Positions 7,310 through 14,176 of a stretch of DNA of 31,223 nucleotides are shown piece after piece; positions within the stretch are counted from its first letter, which is position 1, and each line of letters opens with the position of its first letter. The notes under the pieces are model-generated. The model worked only from the letters and a program-made list of their open reading frames with translations, searched no databases and was not told where the DNA came from. This DNA is from Eubacteriales Family XIII. Incertae Sedis bacterium (GTDB lineage Bacteria > Bacillota > Clostridia > Peptostreptococcales > Anaerovoracaceae), in contig JAITEX010000035.1 of assembly GCA_031281765.1 (NCBI GenBank), positions 1 to 31,223 on the forward strand, read 5' to 3'. The position numbers were made by a program, and so were the translations under genes.

Positions 7310-8365
7310 CTACTTCCCGAGGTCTAAGTCCACCTTGTAGTACGCGGTTTTGACGAACTCGGCCGGGTCGGTCTTCAGATAACCGATGTCGTACAGTTCC
7401 GTGGCAAAGTACAGCACATCCGCGCCGACGTCCTGCTTGTTCGTCGCATGATCATGAGCGGACGGATATTCGTAACTCTTGACGAGCGCTTCCGCAAGTA
7501 CCTTGTCCTCGATGTCGGAATATTTCTTATCCGAGATGATGTCTACGGCTTCTTTCGGGTTTTCCGAAATCCATTCCTGCGCTTTATGATAGGCGCGGAG
7601 CAGAGCGGATACCTGTTCCGGGTTGTCCTTTATGACCTTGTTCGACGCGTAGAGGAAGCAGCAATACTTGCCCGCAAACGTGGGGTCGGTGGAGAGGTCA
7701 AACAGCACTTCGTATTCGTTGGCGTGCTCGCCCTCCGTATAGACGGAGCCGAGCGGATCCCAGAGGGCCGCCACATCGACGTCGCCGTTTTTCAGGGCTT
7801 CGATTTCCAGGTTGCCGTCGGAATAGACGACGAATTCAACTTCCCCATCCTCGGGTTTCGCGGAGATGCCCGCTTTTTCCACCCACACGCTGGCCACCTG
7901 ATGGGGTGTGCCGCCGATTTCATCAACCGCTATTCTCTTGCCTTTCAAATCGGAAGCGGTCTTGATCGGTGAACCTTTCTTTACGATGAACTTGATGCAG
8001 CCGTTGTGCAGGCCGTCCACGACGCTGACGTTCACACCCTCCTCAATCGAGGGGAAGAACTGAAAATCTCCGTTGACAATGGGAATCGTGCCGTTGTTCA
8101 GGCCGATTTTGCGGGTCTCCGCGTCGGCGGAAATCAGCTCCACATCAAAGCCCTCTTCCGCGAAGAAGCCCTGATCGAAAGCGATATAGATGGGAGCCCC
8201 GCACAGCGCGCCGTCCTTGCCGGGAATCTGAATCTTGCCGTACTTGTATTCGCTGTCGCCGCTGCCGGCATCCTTGTCCGCGCCGCCGCAGGCGGTCAGG
8301 CCAAGGGCCAGGATAAGCGCGAAGATAAGCGCCAGAGCGCCCGTGATTTTTTTATTGGTTTTCAT
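7310..8365 (-). CDS. ABC transporter substrate-binding lipoprotein (SsuA/TauA/NMT1-like)
   Basis: A 351-residue extracellular lipoprotein. The signal peptide has a lysine-rich start and the lipobox LTAC (C26), followed by a GGADKDAGSGDS linker. The mature part is a type II periplasmic binding fold of the NMT1/SsuA group, seen in PIYIAFDQGFFAEEGFDVE near 57-75 and DLKGKRIAVDEIGGTPHQ near 143-160. AGGAG lies seven bases before the ATG. It heads the transporter part of the operon, after the NifK-like gene and a short overlapping ORF. It probably captures the organosulfur substrate that the downstream chemistry uses. The ligand is not predictable by eye. Confidence 0.93.
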   Translation of the reverse strand: MKTNKKITGALALIFALILALGLTACGGADKDAGSGDSEYKYGKIQIPGKDGALCGAPIYIAFDQGFFAEEGFDVELISADAETRKIGLNNGTIPIVNGDFQFFPSIEEGVNVSVVDGLHNGCIKFIVKKGSPIKTASDLKGKRIAVDEIGGTPHQVASVWVEKAGISAKPEDGEVEFVVYSDGNLEIEALKNGDVDVAALWDPLGSVYTEGEHANEYEVLFDLSTDPTFAGKYCCFLYASNKVIKDNPEQVSALLRAYHKAQEWISENPKEAVDIISDKKYSDIEDKVLAEALVKSYEYPSAHDHATNKQDVGADVLYFATELYDIGYLKTDPAEFVKTAYYKVDLDLGK

Positions 8366-8465
8366 AATAAAACTCCTTTCTCATCGTTACAAAATTATTC
8401 TCCCTGCTATAATGTTTGCTGCATCGCGTTATGTCGCACCCATGCTCTTTACCGTCATCGTACAT
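8352..8465 (-). CDS. Small ORF (37 aa) between the NifK-like and lipoprotein genes
   Basis: An ORF not long enough for standard gene callers. Its ATG at 8465 follows GGGGAGG with a seven-base spacer, placed directly after the NifK-like stop codon (8481). It ends in TAA inside codons 4-5 of the lipoprotein gene in another frame. It contains H8-G-C10, C15 and H18, a possible metal-site-like pattern, and is rich in charged residues. I do not recognise a family. It could be a real small protein of the operon, or a translational-coupling device for the lipoprotein gene, whose own ribosome binding site lies inside it. The strong Shine-Dalgarno sequence is the main support. Confidence 0.45.
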   Translation of the reverse strand: MYDDGKEHGCDITRCSKHYSRENNFVTMRKEFYYENQ

Positions 8466-8480
8466 ATCACCACCTCCCCT

Positions 8481-9818
8481 CTACCGGTACGTCGTCAATA
8501 CCTGGTGATAGATGTCTTCAATCACGCGCAGCCCGCCGGAAAAGCCCGCGTAGTTTGTCGTCAGCACCAGGCGGTACGGGGAGGGCAAGGCCGCCGAAAG
8601 AAAATCGTACCCCTTTTCGACGGCAAGCTCCTTATCCCAACCGCTGCCGATGATAAGGCCCCGGCCGCTGTGTTCCAACCGGAGGATAGCGTCCTGGCAG
8701 AGCCCCGCGTCCGGCTCGAAGGTGACCGGTATCTCCCGTTTGCCTGAAACCGACTGCAGTTCCGCCGCGATGCGCTCCTTGAACTTTTCCGGCGTGTTGT
8801 CCGTCACAAACTGCTCCTTCGGAACGATCCCCACTTCATGCAATAAAAATTTTGACAGCCCTACCACGTAACCCGCGTCATGCAGGATATGGACATGGTT
8901 CGGCAGGCCGTAGCGGAATTCAAGCAGAAAGGTAGCGAGGTTATCGATTTCCTCGTAATAGGCGGCGCTTTCCCTTTCGATAAAGGCTTCCGCCCTCTCG
9001 TAGTCAATGGTCGCGCCCGCTTCCCGCGCAAAATCCACCACCTGCCGCAGAAATTCTTCGGTTGCGTTTGCCCCGATGGGAATGTACGGGAACCAGGTAT
9101 ACGGCTGGCCGTATTTGTCTTTCAGATGGTCGGCGACGTGCTTGCCGTACCAGGGCGACACGAGGATATTGAAATTGGCCCGCGGTATGCGCCGCCACTC
9201 GCCCGTCCCGCCCGAAAGCGGGCCGAAGAGGATATGCGCCGTAAAGCCCAATCCCTCCAGCAGGCGTTTGTATTCGCCGAGATTGCCCTTCCAAAACGGG
9301 TCCTGATACGGCAGGGAGGCAAACACATTCACGGTATTCGGCTCGCTGCGGCTCTCGTTTTCTTCGGCATATTGCGCCACATACTGATCGATAATGGCGT
9401 TTACTATCTGGCTGTGCGCCTCGAAATTATTGCATTTGAAGCCCGGCGTTTCTACGGTCACGAGGGGTTTGCCTTCCGCGCGGAATTCCTCCGCGAGCGC
9501 GTCCACGTCATCGCCCACGATGCCGGAGGTGCAGCCGGTCAACACCACCTGCAGGTCCGTATCCAATACCTTGTACGTATTCGAGATGATTTCCCGCAGG
9601 CGGTCGATACCGCCAAAGACCACTTCCCGTTCCGAGAAGTTCGTGCAGGGCGACGTCGAACCGCCCGCATAGCCGGTGGAGCGCTCGAAGAAACCGGCAA
9701 TCATGTCCCCGCATCCGGGGCCGGAATGCAAAATCGGTACGGCGCGCGGAATAGCCACCACGCTTTGCAGCGCGCCGATGGCGCACGTATACCGTTCCTG
9801 CTCAATGACACTGCTCAT
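8481..9818 (-). CDS. Nitrogenase-like component 1, NifK/beta-type subunit
   Basis: A 445-residue protein of the oxidoreductase/nitrogenase component 1 family. Three cysteines match the P-cluster ligands of NifK: C12 in TCAIGA, C36 in HSGPGC, and C96 in TGCTSGIVGDD. An extra C58 precedes FSEREVVFGG, the block equivalent to the NifK segment ending in VFGG. The start at 9818 is set by AGAGG six bases upstream and overlaps the NifD-like stop by 17 nt, so translation is coupled and the two very likely form a complex. It is shorter than NifK (about 510-520) and lacks NifK's long N-terminal extension. It is more like the catalytic partners of methylthio-alkane reductase than true nitrogenase, but the exact clade needs a phylogeny. 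Confidence 0.88.
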   Translation of the reverse strand: MSSVIEQERYTCAIGALQSVVAIPRAVPILHSGPGCGDMIAGFFERSTGYAGGSTSPCTNFSEREVVFGGIDRLREIISNTYKVLDTDLQVVLTGCTSGIVGDDVDALAEEFRAEGKPLVTVETPGFKCNNFEAHSQIVNAIIDQYVAQYAEENESRSEPNTVNVFASLPYQDPFWKGNLGEYKRLLEGLGFTAHILFGPLSGGTGEWRRIPRANFNILVSPWYGKHVADHLKDKYGQPYTWFPYIPIGANATEEFLRQVVDFAREAGATIDYERAEAFIERESAAYYEEIDNLATFLLEFRYGLPNHVHILHDAGYVVGLSKFLLHEVGIVPKEQFVTDNTPEKFKERIAAELQSVSGKREIPVTFEPDAGLCQDAILRLEHSGRGLIIGSGWDKELAVEKGYDFLSAALPSPYRLVLTTNYAGFSGGLRVIEDIYHQVLTTYR

Positions 9819-11307
9819 GATTACCTCTCTGCCGCAAAAAGGTGTTGGGCGGCTGTTCAAGCCACCACGTGGTATAGGGATTTACCGCGTGTTTCTCGAG
9901 ATTCTTGACAAACTCGTCGTTCTCTAAGGTTTCGAGAATGCGTTCCCCGTAATTCACGAGGCCCTCATAACCCATGCTGTAATGCTCGTCGCCGATAAGC
10001 AGGGACGGTATACCCAGTTTCGCGCCCCATAACGTCATGCCTCCGTGCCGCGCGAGCAAGAGATCCGGACGCAGACGTCTCAATACGTTGACCAATTCAA
10101 ACTCCTGCTTGTTGCAGACGTTGAAGTTCGGCACATCGCCATAGTCCCTGACGCGTTGGGCGAGCTGGTCATTATCCGATACGCCGTTGTCAAACAGCGG
10201 GTCATGGTGAAAGATTGCCGCGCCGACCGCTTGAATCCCGAGCTCGCCCAATACCGACAGCAGCGCGTGACCATGGGCGGCGCCACCCGTCACGTAGGCG
10301 GTGAGCGGCCGTCCCGCCGCACGGTCGCGGTACTTCGCTTTCAGCGCCTCGATTTGCGGCAGGTATTCCGCTTTCTTTTCGGCGATAACCTGTTCGGCAA
10401 TATCCTCTTTTCCGAGCGCCTTTCCGAGCGCCCGAAACCAGCGGTCGGTCTGCGCAATGCCATAGGGCGGGGCGGTAGGCAGTTCCGGCACGCCGAATTC
10501 CTGCTCCAATACCGCTCCGAGATAGGAACCGAGCGTCGAACAGGCCTGCACGGTCACCGCCGCCTCACCCGACCGCGTCAGGCTTTCCACCGTGGAATAC
10601 GGCGTAAGGTAATTGGGCGCGGCGCCGAAAGGGGCGAACCAATCGGTAAACACGTCGCTGCCCCAGAAGTTAATCACATTTATGAGGTCGTCCCGGTGCG
10701 TACGGGGCTTTTGTATCAGCTTGCGGGCGATGCCGTGATACGCGGCGTCAAAGCCGGTCGTCCAGACGGTGGACCGGAAGCCCTCGCAGAGAATCGCCAC
10801 GACGGGGACGCCCAGTTCCGCTTCCGCCTCATCACAGACGTTCTCCACATCGTCGCCGATAATACCCGCCGCGCAGGTGGTGAGCACGAAAACAGCCCGG
10901 GCCCCGGTGCGTTTGTAGACCTCGCGGATAGCGTTGGCCAATTTGGCGTTGCCGCCGAAGACCATATCTTTCTCCGTGAGGTTCGTCGAATATATTTTGC
11001 GTTGCGTGGGATGTTCCACTCCGCGCAAGGGGGAATTTACACGGTAGGTAAAGGCGAAATCATGGTAGCAGGAGGAGCAGCCCACCGGCCCATGGCTGAT
11101 AACGGCGCCATCCTGCACCAATATGGTCATACACGCCGCCTTGGACGTAGCGCAGCCGACGCATTGGGTGAAACTGCGCGGATTGTCTTTGACGCCGCAG
11201 CGGGAGAGGCCCACCAATTCCTCGGCGCCGCCCTGAAACCCCGTAATGGAATTGATTCGGGTCTCCCGAATCTGTACCGCCGGCAGAGATAAATTGACCT
11301 TGCTCAT
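9802..11307 (-). CDS. Nitrogenase-like component 1, NifD/alpha-type subunit
   Basis: A 501-residue protein. P-cluster-type cysteines are present: C49/C52 (QCVGC), C77 and C80 (HGPVGCSSC), and C145 (TTCAAGIIGDD). C256 (VQAC) lies where NifD has its cofactor-ligand cysteine. The block CEGFRSTVWTTG matches NifD CEGFRGVSQSLG, but by eye the positions of NifD Gln191 and His195 are Trp and Phe. The cofactor-histidine position before YSxxY appears to be Gly439, with a histidine at 442. It is therefore not a dinitrogen-fixing NifD. The ATG overlaps the GNAT stop as ATGA, and GGGAGG lies upstream. I infer a reductase acting on a sulfur compound together with the NifK-like subunit and an unlinked NifH-like protein. 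Confidence 0.9.
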   Translation of the reverse strand: MSKVNLSLPAVQIRETRINSITGFQGGAEELVGLSRCGVKDNPRSFTQCVGCATSKAACMTILVQDGAVISHGPVGCSSCYHDFAFTYRVNSPLRGVEHPTQRKIYSTNLTEKDMVFGGNAKLANAIREVYKRTGARAVFVLTTCAAGIIGDDVENVCDEAEAELGVPVVAILCEGFRSTVWTTGFDAAYHGIARKLIQKPRTHRDDLINVINFWGSDVFTDWFAPFGAAPNYLTPYSTVESLTRSGEAAVTVQACSTLGSYLGAVLEQEFGVPELPTAPPYGIAQTDRWFRALGKALGKEDIAEQVIAEKKAEYLPQIEALKAKYRDRAAGRPLTAYVTGGAAHGHALLSVLGELGIQAVGAAIFHHDPLFDNGVSDNDQLAQRVRDYGDVPNFNVCNKQEFELVNVLRRLRPDLLLARHGGMTLWGAKLGIPSLLIGDEHYSMGYEGLVNYGERILETLENDEFVKNLEKHAVNPYTTWWLEQPPNTFLRQRGNHEQCH

Positions 11308-11807
11308 ACACGCCTCCCCGTTCCTGATTCACCCGCCGCGAACGCGGCAAGCCCTTCGCCATCCAATCTATAGACCCTGCGGTCAGTCAAAGCGGCCGCG
11401 CCCTGCTTTTTATAGAAAGCCGCGCCGTCCGCATTACCGTCCAGAACCAGCCAATCGAGACGCCCGCATTTCCGCTCCACCGCGATGCGCGCCAGCCGCC
11501 GCAACATGGCGGTTCCGATCCCGACGCCACGGAACGGTTCCCGCACGAACAAGTCGTCCAGGAACAGGTTTGCCTTGCCGAGAAACGTGGAATAGCTCTG
11601 AAAGAACAGGGCGAACGCGACCGGTTCACCGCCGGTTTCCGCGATAATGACCTCCGCCTGCCCGCGTTCAAACAGCGAAACGTGCAGGTCGGTTTCCGTC
11701 GCAACCACCTCGTCACCCATACCCTCAAAGACGGCAAGCTCCCTGATGAAATCCAGAATCAGCGCGGTATCCGCTTCCGTCGCGTACCGAATCGTCACAG
11801 CGCTCAT
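11304..11807 (-). CDS. GNAT acetyltransferase, spermidine/thialysine (SSAT)-like
   Basis: A 167-residue acetyl-CoA-dependent N-acetyltransferase. The N-terminus (IRYATEADTALILDFIRELA, then FEGMGDEVVATETDL) and the core (LFLDDLFVREPFRGVGIGTAML, residues about 78-99) resemble eukaryotic SSAT1/SSAT2. The acetyl-CoA loop is RGVGIG. The C-terminal part contains AAFYKKQGA. SSAT2 is known to acetylate thialysine, and bacterial GNATs acetylate S-alkyl-cysteines during sulfur salvage, so a sulfur-containing amine or amino acid is a reasonable substrate here. It overlaps metY upstream and the NifD-like gene downstream, both as 4-nt ATGA overlaps, which ties it to the sulfur operon. The last 10-15 residues, rich in Gly and Ala, are not typical of the family. 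Confidence 0.85.
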   Translation of the reverse strand: MSAVTIRYATEADTALILDFIRELAVFEGMGDEVVATETDLHVSLFERGQAEVIIAETGGEPVAFALFFQSYSTFLGKANLFLDDLFVREPFRGVGIGTAMLRRLARIAVERKCGRLDWLVLDGNADGAAFYKKQGAAALTDRRVYRLDGEGLAAFAAGESGTGRRV

Positions 11808-13108
11808 GCGGTTTCCTCGAAGGCCGTTTTGAACGCCTGCTCAAGATCTTCAATCAAATCCTTTGCGCTCTCCAAGCCGAACGACAACCGGATGGTGTCG
11901 GGGGAAAGCCCGGCCAATTCCCGCAATCTTGGGGTCAGTTCCCCGTGCGTGGTTTCGGCGGGATTGATGATAAGCGACCGGGCGTCCCCGATATTCGCTT
12001 GATAGCCGAAAATCTTCGTGCTCGCCACAAAGGTGCGCTTCTGTTGTTCCGTCCCCTTAAATCCGAAAGAGACGATGGAACCCGCTCCCTTCGGGAAATA
12101 CCGGTCGGCAAGCGCCCGGTACGGGCTGCCCTGCGCGGAGGGGTGGCGCACCCAGGCGACATAGGGGCTGTGTTCCAAATAGTCCAGCGTCGCCTTGGCG
12201 TTGGCGACTTGTTTCTCCACCCGCTCTGAGAGGGTCTCCAGCCCGAGCAGTACGAGGTACGCGTCAAAAGGCGAGAGCGCCGCGCCGAGATAGTTCAGGT
12301 GTACCGCCCGCAGGCGGCCCGTAAACGGGAACTGCGGAAACACCTGCAGGATGTTCCTCTCCTTATCATCCAGGTCGCGCAGAAACCAGAGTGGCTGCTC
12401 AAAGTGCGGGAAGCGGCCGTTGCCGTAGTCGAAGGTCCCGTTTTCAACCACCGCTCCGGCAATTACATTGCCATGGCCCGAAAGGGCTTTCGTAGCGGAA
12501 TAGACGACCACGTCCGCGCCGTGCTGCAGCGGATTGAAGAGATAGGGCGTGGCAAGCGTATTATCCACAATCAGCGGTATCCCGTGGCCGTGGGCAATTT
12601 CGGCGAGGGCTTCGATGTCAGAGATGGCGGCAAAGGGGTTCGTCAGGCTTTCAATAAAGATGGCGCTCGTATTTTCTTTCAGCCCCCGCTCAAACTCACG
12701 CGGGTCATCGGGGTTTTCCACGATGTCCACGTTGAGCCCTATATCGGGATATATAGAAGTGAACGCATCGACGGTGCCGCCGTAAAGCCGCGCCGTCGTG
12801 AGGATGCGTCCACTCTTTCCGGCCGCGTTCAGGAGAGTATAGGATACCGCGGCCATGCCGGATGCAAGCGCAATTGCGGCCGCGCCTTCGTGCAGGGCAG
12901 CCAGTCGTTTTTCGAGCACATCGACAGTGGGATTGGCAATGCGCGTATAAAGCGGGTCATCATCCGAAAATGAAAACAGGCGGTCGGCCCGGTAGCTGTC
13001 GCCCAGGGCAAAGGCCGTGGTCTGGTAGATTGGCACCGAAACCGCATTATTATGCTGAGCGGCGTCGTAGCCCGCCTGCACTTTCAATGTATCAAAATCA
13101 TAGCTCAT
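11804..13108 (-). CDS. metY: O-acetyl-L-homoserine sulfhydrylase
   Basis: A 434-residue PLP enzyme of the Cys/Met-metabolism family. It makes homocysteine from O-acetylhomoserine and sulfide, or methionine when given methanethiol. The PLP lysine is K207 in the motif SATKALSGHGN, and the cofactor-binding aspartate is D182 in VDNT. SVPIYQTTAF (24-33) and YTRIANPTVDVLEKRLA (54-70) are strong family blocks. The 60-residue insertion usual in MetY but not in MetB/MetC is present (about 215-265). AGGAG seven bases upstream sets the start. It is the first structural gene after the Cys-codon leader and terminator, and leads an operon with a nitrogenase-like pair. This suggests it consumes the thiol or sulfide released by that reductase. 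Confidence 0.95.
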   Translation of the reverse strand: MSYDFDTLKVQAGYDAAQHNNAVSVPIYQTTAFALGDSYRADRLFSFSDDDPLYTRIANPTVDVLEKRLAALHEGAAAIALASGMAAVSYTLLNAAGKSGRILTTARLYGGTVDAFTSIYPDIGLNVDIVENPDDPREFERGLKENTSAIFIESLTNPFAAISDIEALAEIAHGHGIPLIVDNTLATPYLFNPLQHGADVVVYSATKALSGHGNVIAGAVVENGTFDYGNGRFPHFEQPLWFLRDLDDKERNILQVFPQFPFTGRLRAVHLNYLGAALSPFDAYLVLLGLETLSERVEKQVANAKATLDYLEHSPYVAWVRHPSAQGSPYRALADRYFPKGAGSIVSFGFKGTEQQKRTFVASTKIFGYQANIGDARSLIINPAETTHGELTPRLRELAGLSPDTIRLSFGLESAKDLIEDLEQAFKTAFEETA

Positions 13109-13140
13109 AAATATCTCCTTTCAGGTCTTTCCGCGGATAA

Positions 13141-13176
13141 TAACAAAGGCGCAACCCGGAAAATTCGGGCTGCGCC
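13141..13176 (-). terminator. Attenuator terminator upstream of metY
   Basis: On the minus strand GGCGCAGCCCG (13176-13166) pairs with CGGGTTGCGCC (13158-13148) over 11 base pairs (one G-T) around a seven-base loop, followed by TTTGTTATTA. It begins 24 nt after the stop codon of the Cys-rich leader ORF and ends about 30 nt before the metY ATG. It must be read through for the operon to be expressed. I could find only a five-base alternative pairing (TGCGC in the leader with GCGCA of the 5' arm), so the antiterminator is not settled. Confidence 0.85.
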
Positions 13177-13200
13177 ACACTTGCTGACGTCAGAGGAATT

Positions 13201-13320
13201 TCACGGGGATAACGGGGGCATGCGCATACAGAGACAGCGACAACAACACATACACGTTCCGCAGGTTGCGGACGTGGTGTTCATCGGTATGTTCTTGTGT
13301 GCCGTAAAAAGCGCGTGCAT
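13201..13320 (-). CDS. Cysteine-rich leader peptide (39 aa) for transcription attenuation
   Basis: An ORF of 39 codons with an excellent ribosome binding site (AAGGAAGGGG, five bases before the ATG). Residues 20-31 read CGTCMCCCRCLC: seven cysteines in twelve codons, six of them TGT, with Met codons interspersed (M24, M32, M34). It is followed within 24 nt by a strong intrinsic terminator and then metY. This is the arrangement of trp/his-type leader peptides. Stalling at Cys codons when charged tRNA-Cys is scarce would favour an antiterminator and turn on the sulfur operon. A stem TCCGCA/TGCGGA lies at the first Cys codon. The mechanism is inferred; the ORF, its ribosome binding site and the hairpin are seen directly. 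Confidence 0.85.
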   Translation of the reverse strand: MHALFTAHKNIPMNTTSATCGTCMCCCRCLCMRMPPLSP

Positions 13321-13339
13321 GGTGGCCCCTTCCTTATAT

Positions 13340-13365
13340 CATACTATTCATATATGATTACTATG
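13340..13365. promoter_or_regulatory. Imperfect 26-bp inverted repeat, possible operator
   Basis: Two 11-bp arms, CATACTATTCA and TGATTACTATG, match at nine of eleven positions around TATA. The site lies between the predicted promoter and the leader-peptide ribosome binding site, where a repressor could block elongation or open-complex formation. The regulator is unknown. Confidence 0.4.
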
Positions 13366-13371
13366 GTTAAT

Positions 13372-13400
13372 ATGATGCCACACTTTTACTTCGTTGTCAA
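13372..13400 (-). promoter_or_regulatory. Promoter of the sulfur/nitrogenase-like operon
   Basis: A perfect TTGACA (13400-13395) is followed after 17 bp by CATCAT (13377-13372), four of six matches to TATAAT. An A/T tract just upstream (AAAAAAGC) could act as an UP element. The 13109-13469 gap holds this promoter, the inverted repeat, the leader ORF and the attenuator; I see nothing else in it. Confidence 0.55.
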
Positions 13401-13469
13401 GCTTTTTTGTGGAGAAAAAAGTTGTGCAAGGATGAGGGTTTAGGTCGTAAATAAACGGAATAGATGGAT

Positions 13470-13814
13470 TTAAAAAAAGACGCTATCCGCAGAGATATTT
13501 TCGCGCTCTATACTCCGAAACGCGTTCAGCATATCGTATTCTTTTCCTATATCCGTAACATCAAATCTGTTTGCGCAGTCAATGAGCCATTCATATTTCT
13601 CAAATAAATCGATTATTACATCGGTTACTTCTATTGCGCCCATAGCTTTTCCTGAAACATATCCCGACCATTGTCTATGTATAAAGCCGCTGTTTTGAAG
13701 AAATCTTTGTATAAGTTTATATGCGTGACGTCGATTACTTTCACTCAATATTTCTATTAGCGCTTTCGTACTTAAATCAAAATTTATTGCTTTATATCTT
13801 TTATAAGTAGTCAT
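13470..13814 (-). CDS. VapD-like protein (probable RNase toxin, Cas2-like fold)
   Basis: A 114-residue protein. The N-terminal strand YKAINFDLSTKALIEIL, the central GFIHRQWSGYVSG (about 48-60) and the C-terminal FDVTDIGKEYDM match the VapD/virulence-associated family of Firmicutes, whose characterised members are ribonucleases related in fold to Cas2. The ATG overlaps the stop of the preceding gene (TAATG), so the two genes are coupled. Base composition is clearly more AT-rich than the surrounding operons, which suggests acquisition. A role as toxin with the upstream protein as antitoxin is an inference from gene arrangement. Confidence 0.75.
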   Translation of the reverse strand: MTTYKRYKAINFDLSTKALIEILSESNRRHAYKLIQRFLQNSGFIHRQWSGYVSGKAMGAIEVTDVIIDLFEKYEWLIDCANRFDVTDIGKEYDMLNAFRSIERENISADSVFF

Positions 13815-14140
13815 TATGCGGATTTTTTATATTTATTATCGTAAAACACTTTGACGTCTTCGATATTCAATATAGATTGCCCCTCATCTTCAAGTTCATA
13901 CAAAAGCCATGTTTTCACATAGGGAACAAACCAATTAGCTTTTCGAAGTTTTTTGTTTACTATCATGAGACGCGCAAGCTCTTCCGAATTGTCATCGATA
14001 ATATATGAGGTATCCGTCTCTTTTATAAAGCCGGCGTGGACTGTAAAAATGGTATCTATTTTTGACACTATATCTTCATAATGGTATTTGCGTTCATTGA
14101 TAATTTTATCCTTATCGAGTTCTATTTGTATTCTAAACAT
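13814..14140 (-). CDS. Unknown protein (108 aa), probable partner of the VapD-like protein
   Basis: I do not recognise the family. The start at 14140 is chosen because AGGGAG lies six bases upstream; a longer in-frame reading to 14221 has no such site and approaches the end of the CPBP gene. The protein is charged and soluble, with a beta-strand-like start (MFRIQIELDKDKI), a central LARLMIVNKKLRK stretch and a basic tail. It is co-directional with and overlaps the VapD-like gene by one base, in an order (small partner first, toxin second) common for toxin-antitoxin pairs. AT-rich like its neighbour. Confidence 0.6.
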   Translation of the reverse strand: MFRIQIELDKDKIINERKYHYEDIVSKIDTIFTVHAGFIKETDTSYIIDDNSEELARLMIVNKKLRKANWFVPYVKTWLLYELEDEGQSILNIEDVKVFYDNKYKKSA

Positions 14141-14176
14141 ATTGTCTCCCTCTATATGCGTTTGAAAGCTCTCTAT

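Noticed and set aside
10045..11292. Plus-strand ORF of 415 codons opposite the NifD-like gene
   Set aside because: No recognisable motif or ribosome binding site, and the minus strand carries the conserved nitrogenase-like cysteines and coupled starts.
9802..11307. True dinitrogen-fixing nifD/nifK
   Set aside because: Residues at the NifD Gln191/His195 positions differ, no nifH/E/N/B is nearby, and the genes are tied to metY and a sulfur-type importer.
13377..13440. Rho-independent terminator for the VapD-like gene in the T-run/A-run around 13401-13428
   Set aside because: The only pairing is CTTTTTT with AAAAAAG, an all-A/T stem. The region is better explained as an UP-like tract for the metY promoter.
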